Shown: positions 59,561 to 64,000 of the stretch, in pieces
Position numbering within the stretch: the stretch's first letter is position 1
Layout of the letters: the number at the start of each line of letters is the position of its first letter
Assembly (NCBI GenBank): GCA_002794775.1
Contig: NBAY01000014.1
Location: forward strand, 310,001 to 374,000
Direction of reading: 5' to 3'
From: Porodaedalea pini
Taxonomy: Eukaryota > Basidiomycota > Agaricomycetes > Hymenochaetales > Hymenochaetaceae
Length of the DNA stretch: 64,000 nt
Made by a program: the position numbers and the translations under genes
Notes under the pieces: generated by a model
Databases searched by the model: none
Seen by the model: the letters and a program-made list of their open reading frames with translations, nothing else
What the model was told of the DNA's origin: nothing

Positions 59561-60660
59561 CCTAGCTATATAAGGTCTTTTTTGATTCCTGCCTTAGAAT
59601 CATTTTTTAAAATGCAAAAAATCATTATGTCATGAAAATTAAATAAGTCTAGAATGGAAGCCTTAATAATTCTATAGATAATTTCTCAAGCATTTTGTTC
59701 TAGACTCTGCATCTTGGCAGCTTTGCTCTGAAGACAAATCAATACACTACAATCATTGACCTGACACCAGAGCTTCCACAAGATTAAGGACAAGAAAGCA
59801 TAAAACTTCATTTTGAAGAGATTACCACCCTGCTCCTCAATAGTGCTCTGTATCTTCTCAATTGCATGCTCAAGACACTCAATTGCTGCATACTGCAAAC
59901 TCAAAATAAGTATAGAGTGAGACAATTACAACAAACACAGTGCACATTGTCAGTAGCATTTGTACCCAGCACACAGAGAGGCAGTGAAATGAGCTTTGCC
60001 TTGATAGGTACCACCTCAGTGCTCACCACCTCACCTGTCTGATAATATCAATGCCCATGTCCATATAGCACATTAACTCAATGTCTGCATGCAGCTTGAT
60101 TGGCTACAGTAGTTGGCCACCACATGATCATCACCATCAGCTGTGCGAATGTTGCCAGTAACAGCAAGTTCAACAGCATTGTGAAGACCTTCTCCAGCTC
60201 CATCAGTATGAGCTTGAATGCATCATACAGGTGGCCATATGTCTTGCCTAGCAGCCACCATCACTATTTCCTTCTTGTCCTCACCTGTTGCCTCCAGTTT
60301 TGCAGGTGTGGTGCTGGACTGGCCCTCAGAGATCTCCTCTGACAAAAGTTTGGATGCAACATGTCATAATATGGATGCAACCATCTTCTCTTCACATTTT
60401 GTATTGTCCTCCAGTGATACACAACACTTACTCAGATCAAAGTATCCTTCAAGGATAACAAATGAATGACTGAGACTGATACAACAGATACAACAAGAGA
60501 CAGACCCTTCCCCTTGTCCACATGCAGGATGACAATGATCTCTTTCCTTCCAACACAGATCAGCCTTTGAATTGAACAAGTTCACCTGCAAGAAAGCTCT
60601 GAGAGTAGAATCATCCCCTTGATGTTGTCACATTCAACCTGTATATATCATGAATGACAG
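59561..60660. other. AT-rich region, no gene recognised
   Basis: About 1.1 kb with only short frames on both strands and no motif I can name. Probably repeat-derived spacer. Confidence 0.4.
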
Positions 60661-60822
60661 TCAGTATTAAGTCGCATTGGCCTCTAACCCGACACTCAAG
60701 CCCAAGTTGGAGAAATAGTTCAAATCTGTACTCCATGCGGGACTCCACACACCATTAGTACTGTTATTGAAGTTATAGCTATAATGATAGCTACATGACA
60801 CCACACACAGTATCTCAAGCAT

Positions 60823-61555
60823 TGGTTCACCAAGTGAGAGTGGCAAGTACAAAAAGCACACTGTCAGCTCTTCAAGTGGGACAGGCATCGGGTCAGACGA
60901 CAATGGTGTCTGACGGAAAGCGGAAAAAGCAATGTTCGTTGTGCACTGAGTGCCGCGTGCTGGTGAGCTGCAATGATCGTGAGAGGGCGGCACACCCCGC
61001 GCGGCTGCGCCATCTGGCAGCGTAGCAGCACACCTGAGCTCTGTTTGCGAACCCTGCCTTTGTCTGCGTACGGCCAAATTCCGGACTATTTGCATCGGAC
61101 AAGGGTGGACTCGGGAAGTGCATCGCGTCGCGTGCTGCAGATTGTTGGCAGTGAACCAAATGCGATTGTTGATTCACCAAGTGAGAGCGGCGAGTACGAC
61201 AGGCAGAATGTCAGTTTTTTGAGCGGAACGGGCATCGGTCAGACAACAATGGTGTCTGTGATGCAAGCGCGGAAGAAAGGAATGTTTGCTGTGCACTGAG
61301 CGCCGCAATGACCGCGAGAGGTGGACCAACAAACGAGAACGGCAACGATCCTGGGGATCAATAGTGGGGCAGCACGCTCCGCACGGCCGCATCACCTGGC
61401 AGCGTCGCAGCATGTCTGAGGTACTCCGTTTGCCATCCCTGCCTTTGTCTGCGCGCGGCCAGACTTCAGACTTGCGCCTGCATCTGGCAAGGGTGGACTC
61501 GGGAAGTGCCCCGCGTTTGTGCACTGCAGAAACCGGAGACGATCCAAATGCATTC
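60823..61555. repeat. Diverged tandem duplication of about 340-390 bp
   Basis: 60823-61162 and 61163-61555 share ordered words: ttcaccaagtgagag, gggcatcgg(g)tcagac, caatggtgtctg, ttgctgtgcactgag, ctgcctttgtctgcg and caagggtggactcgggaagtg. The right copy carries extra sequence around 61320-61360. It overlaps the 3' end of the degraded cyclin on the minus strand, so the coding tail of that gene seems to have been duplicated. Confidence 0.7.
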
Positions 61556-61559
61556 GTAC

Positions 61560-62556
61560 CCTCGCTTTTCGTGCGTTGCATGTTGCGTGACTTCTCTTCC
61601 TGCGGCAGCGTAGTGCTCTTGCCGACCCAGAGACACCACCCTAGGGCATCGCCCAATGCGCGTTAGCAGCGTTCAACCACGCGTGATGGGACCGGAGAGC
61701 TTTGCCCATGCTCGATTCAAATAGCATCGATCCTGTAAGAATCTTGATACCACAACGAGTGCGGCGACGAAAGTGCGCCGCGGGCGAAGAAGCGGCGACG
61801 ACAGAGGTGACAGCGGTGTGAACGGTTTTCCAAGGATCTTACGACGCTTGTCGTTAGACTGCCCTTGAGTCTGCATCTGCTGAGTTAATGGAAGCGAAGT
61901 GTCCATATGGTAGACTGTCGGCACGCGCGATGTGTCGGAGGGGTCCATTGACGTCAGCTCTGTCGGAAGACCGCAGGGGTTGGACGTGTCCGAAGAGGTA
62001 TTTGCCTTTGACGAGAGAGACGCCTCGCCTTCCCTCTTATCCAACTCCGGCTCGCCCCTCACTCCCGTGCTGATCTTCTCCTTCTCCGCGAGCCCCGTCA
62101 CCTTCCCCCGCACCACCCCGATGTAGCAGAGCGCCGACTGCAGGACGCTACGTCTCGTGCGTGAACGGCGAGGCGAGTGCGATGCAGTGCGTATGCGACG
62201 AAGTGCGCAAGCGTATTCGGTATCACTGGTGCTCCTCCTGATCCTGCCGTTGCGGTAGCGGGGGAACGCGAGACGACTGCGGTCGAGGACGATGTGGAAG
62301 AGGTGGAGGACGACGGAGGAAGGATCTCGGGGCAGTCGAAGGTATGGCTGACGAAGCGCGCGCAGAGCTTGCTGATGTCTTCGTGCCCGTAGTAAGTGTC
62401 GACTGCCGGCGGGGGTGCTGCCGGCGCGGGGTGGTGCGAGTGGTGTGCGCGCGGGACTGCCGATGACTGTTTTTTTGTCGAGCGTTTTCGGCGCGGTCGG
62501 AGGGAAAAAAAAGTGATAGAGAAAAAGACAGCGATCAACAGCCGCTCATCACTCAA
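61560..62556 (-). pseudogene. Pho80/PCL-type cyclin, degraded
   Basis: Fungal PCL cyclins activate Pho85-type kinases. Blocks on the minus strand: YYGHEDISKLCARFVSHTFD and CPEIL near 62390-62330, TLAHFVAYALHRTRL near 62220, SVLQSALCYIGVVRGKV near 62140, GVRGEPELDKREGE, PRRTFVAALVVVSRFLQDRC and NRAWAKLSG near 61700, then RALGDALGWCLWVGK near 61640. A frame change is needed between HRTRL and SVLQS. Another, plus a TAA, falls between AKLSGPITR and RALGDAL, within the expected cyclin fold. A GT-AG intron of about 40 bases could skip part of that last site, so a functional variant is not fully excluded. The upstream sequence (62550-63060) is Pro/Ser-rich. Confidence 0.65.
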
Positions 62557-63084
62557 GTATCAGAGATCGGGGGGAAAGAGGGGGGATGCTTACAGAACTC
62601 GAGGTAGACGCTGCGGCAGCGGCGGACGCAGAAGACGATTTCGCAGGTGGAGGCGGGGCGTACGTCGCGCGGTGCACGCGCCGGAAGGGCGAGTGGTTCG
62701 AGCTGGCACTCGACGGTGATATCGAATGCGGATGCGGATGGGGGTGGGGATGGCGCGGGGCGTGGACGGTGGCCATATTCGCTGCAGCGGGCTCTCTGGC
62801 TCTGGACGTTGACGAGCGTCTGTGAGCGTCGAAGGACAGGTGGAGTTGATGCGTGAGAAGAGGTCGCTGCGAATGTTTTGATCGGAACGAGATCCTTCTC
62901 GGACACAACGGTTGCGTCGCGTTCGCCGGACCGCTCAATGAGAAGGGCGGATGGGAAAACGGCTGACGTCGATGTTGAAGCGTGTGGATCGTCAAGGGGG
63001 GCAGGAGGAAGAGGCGAGGAACACGTGCTGCGTGAACAGGGCGAGGGAAGTTGAACCACACCAGTGCGGCAGAGACGGAGGGAA

Positions 63085-63311
63085 GAGTGACCAGCAGAAA
63101 GGAGCACCCTGCTTCATCGGGAAGCCCTGCTTGTCGTTTCCGCCAGAGACGCGGAAGACGTAGCCCTTGAACTCATCACCGAGCAAGTCGCTGGGGACAC
63201 CTGGGACATCTTCTTGCCGTGGAAAATGCGGTAACGACGCTCATCGTCGATGTTGATCGTCTTTTGCTGGCCCATCGCCAGGTCAGCGATGTCGACACTT
63301 CATGGCCGGTG
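63085..63311 (-). pseudogene. Ribosomal protein eS6 N-terminal fragment, possibly processed
   Basis: On the minus strand, [16 protein letters not shown] near 63260 and [20 protein letters not shown] then FPMKQG near 63180-63110 are unmistakable parts of the N-terminus of the small-subunit protein eS6. A one-base frame change separates KKMSQ from the LGDEF block, and sequence after MKQG departs from the family, so the copy is truncated. The similarity runs without an intron from an ATGAAG near 63305, with a frame slip just after it. That suggests an mRNA-derived copy, but this depends on the intron positions of the parent gene. Confidence 0.75.
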
Positions 63312-64000
63312 GTGTCTTGAGGAGCTCGTCGTGTTCTGTCCCTTCAGGCAAGCAAAAAAAATGATGAAAAGTAATTATTAGTATATTCAAATAGTTTTTA
63401 TGATTATTTTTTTTGCTTACCTTGAGTGTGTGGCTGGTGGGACAGCCGTGCTCGTCGTCGATGGTGAAGACGAAACGACACGAACAACGACGACGCGTTG
63501 GTTGTGTTGCCTGATTTGGCTGATCGCCGCGTCTCAAACAAGCAATCAAAGCATTCCGATTCTTTCGGAAATCTCAAAAGTCTCAGCTGTTGGCCTCAGA
63601 CAAATTCTACGGACGCGTTTAAAAATACAAAAAAATATGGAATAGTTTTATTATGTATGTATCTATAGCATAGCTAAGAATTACGCGTCCAACGCGTTTT
63701 TTTATGGAGTCATAAATACAACAGTAATCTTGACATGCAGCACCAGGCCTCCAGAAGCATACACAAAAGTACAATATACCCTGAAAGGCCTGACACATAT
63801 TCTATCATGAAGTAAGTGATACATTGTGTATGTATGCAAGGTTTCAAGCCAATCAGACAAGAACTGACTTCATGATAGAGAAAGAGGTGGTTTCATGAGA
63901 TCTTCTGAATCTGAGTGTTTTGTATATCCTGTTCCCAGTTTTTACTTTGAGGGCATATAAAATATTGAGCATATTTAGGGATATTGTTTTTATGTCTCTG
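63312..64000. other. AT-rich end of window, no gene
   Basis: Contains simple A/T runs and short frames only. The word ttcatga-tagag appears in both orientations near 63800 and 63875, a weak inverted repeat. Confidence 0.4.

Noticed and set aside
62396..62825. Plus-strand open frames opposite the cyclin remnant
   Set aside because: GC-rich antisense frames. The minus strand carries the cyclin motifs.

Overview
The window looks like genomic DNA from a basidiomycete fungus, most likely an Agaricomycete. Genes are split by many 45-75 bp GT-AG introns. The gene content fits: two TKL-type protein kinases, a CYP with an N-terminal anchor, a salicylate-hydroxylase-like FAD monooxygenase, an S28 peptidase, a DNAJC7-like chaperone, large F-box proteins, a fungal_trans transcription factor, chromodomain Ty3/gypsy elements and a Tad/I-like LINE. 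No tRNA or rRNA gene was recognised. All gene models were spliced by eye, so exon edges are approximate unless stated.

Layout. 0.5-3.2 kb (-): an uncharacterised multi-exon gene. 4.0-10.1 kb (+): a LINE whose two ORFs are broken by a frame change and two TGA codons. 10.8-13.1 kb (+): kinase 1. 13.5-15.9 kb (-): a P450 with a premature stop. 16.3-17.35 kb (+): a decayed FAD monooxygenase, tail-to-tail with its apparently intact relative at 17.65-19.5 kb (-). 19.9-22.0 kb (-): S28 serine peptidase, divergent from the TPR/DnaJ gene at 22.4-24.4 kb (+). 25.9-27.8 kb (+): kinase 2. 28.1-29.5 kb (-): SDR reductase of acetoin/diacetyl reductase type.

31.4-48.2 kb is the most complex part. A fungal_trans transcription factor gene is interrupted inside one intron. 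A TIR element of about 590 bp with TA target duplication sits in what was a 69 bp intron. Two chromodomain gypsy elements (6.3 and 6.4 kb, each with a perfect 5 bp target duplication) are nested in the TIR element, so the intron now measures 13,385 bp. The 3' end of the factor runs in frame into a fragment of cytosolic glutamyl-tRNA synthetase.

48.5-57.6 kb holds two related F-box genes (one apparently intact, one broken). Between them lie a small unknown gene, a probable zinc-dependent deaminase-fold protein with a C-terminal zinc finger, and an 857 bp near-perfect palindrome. 57.8-64.0 kb is repeat-rich: a 32 bp minisatellite, a tandem duplication, a degraded Pho80/PCL-type cyclin and a fragment of ribosomal protein eS6.

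Recurring theme: many breaks are nonsense codons explained by one C-to-T change (CGA to TGA, CAG to TAG, CAA to TAA). They occur in transposons and in host genes alike. This suggests cytosine deamination or a RIP-like process.
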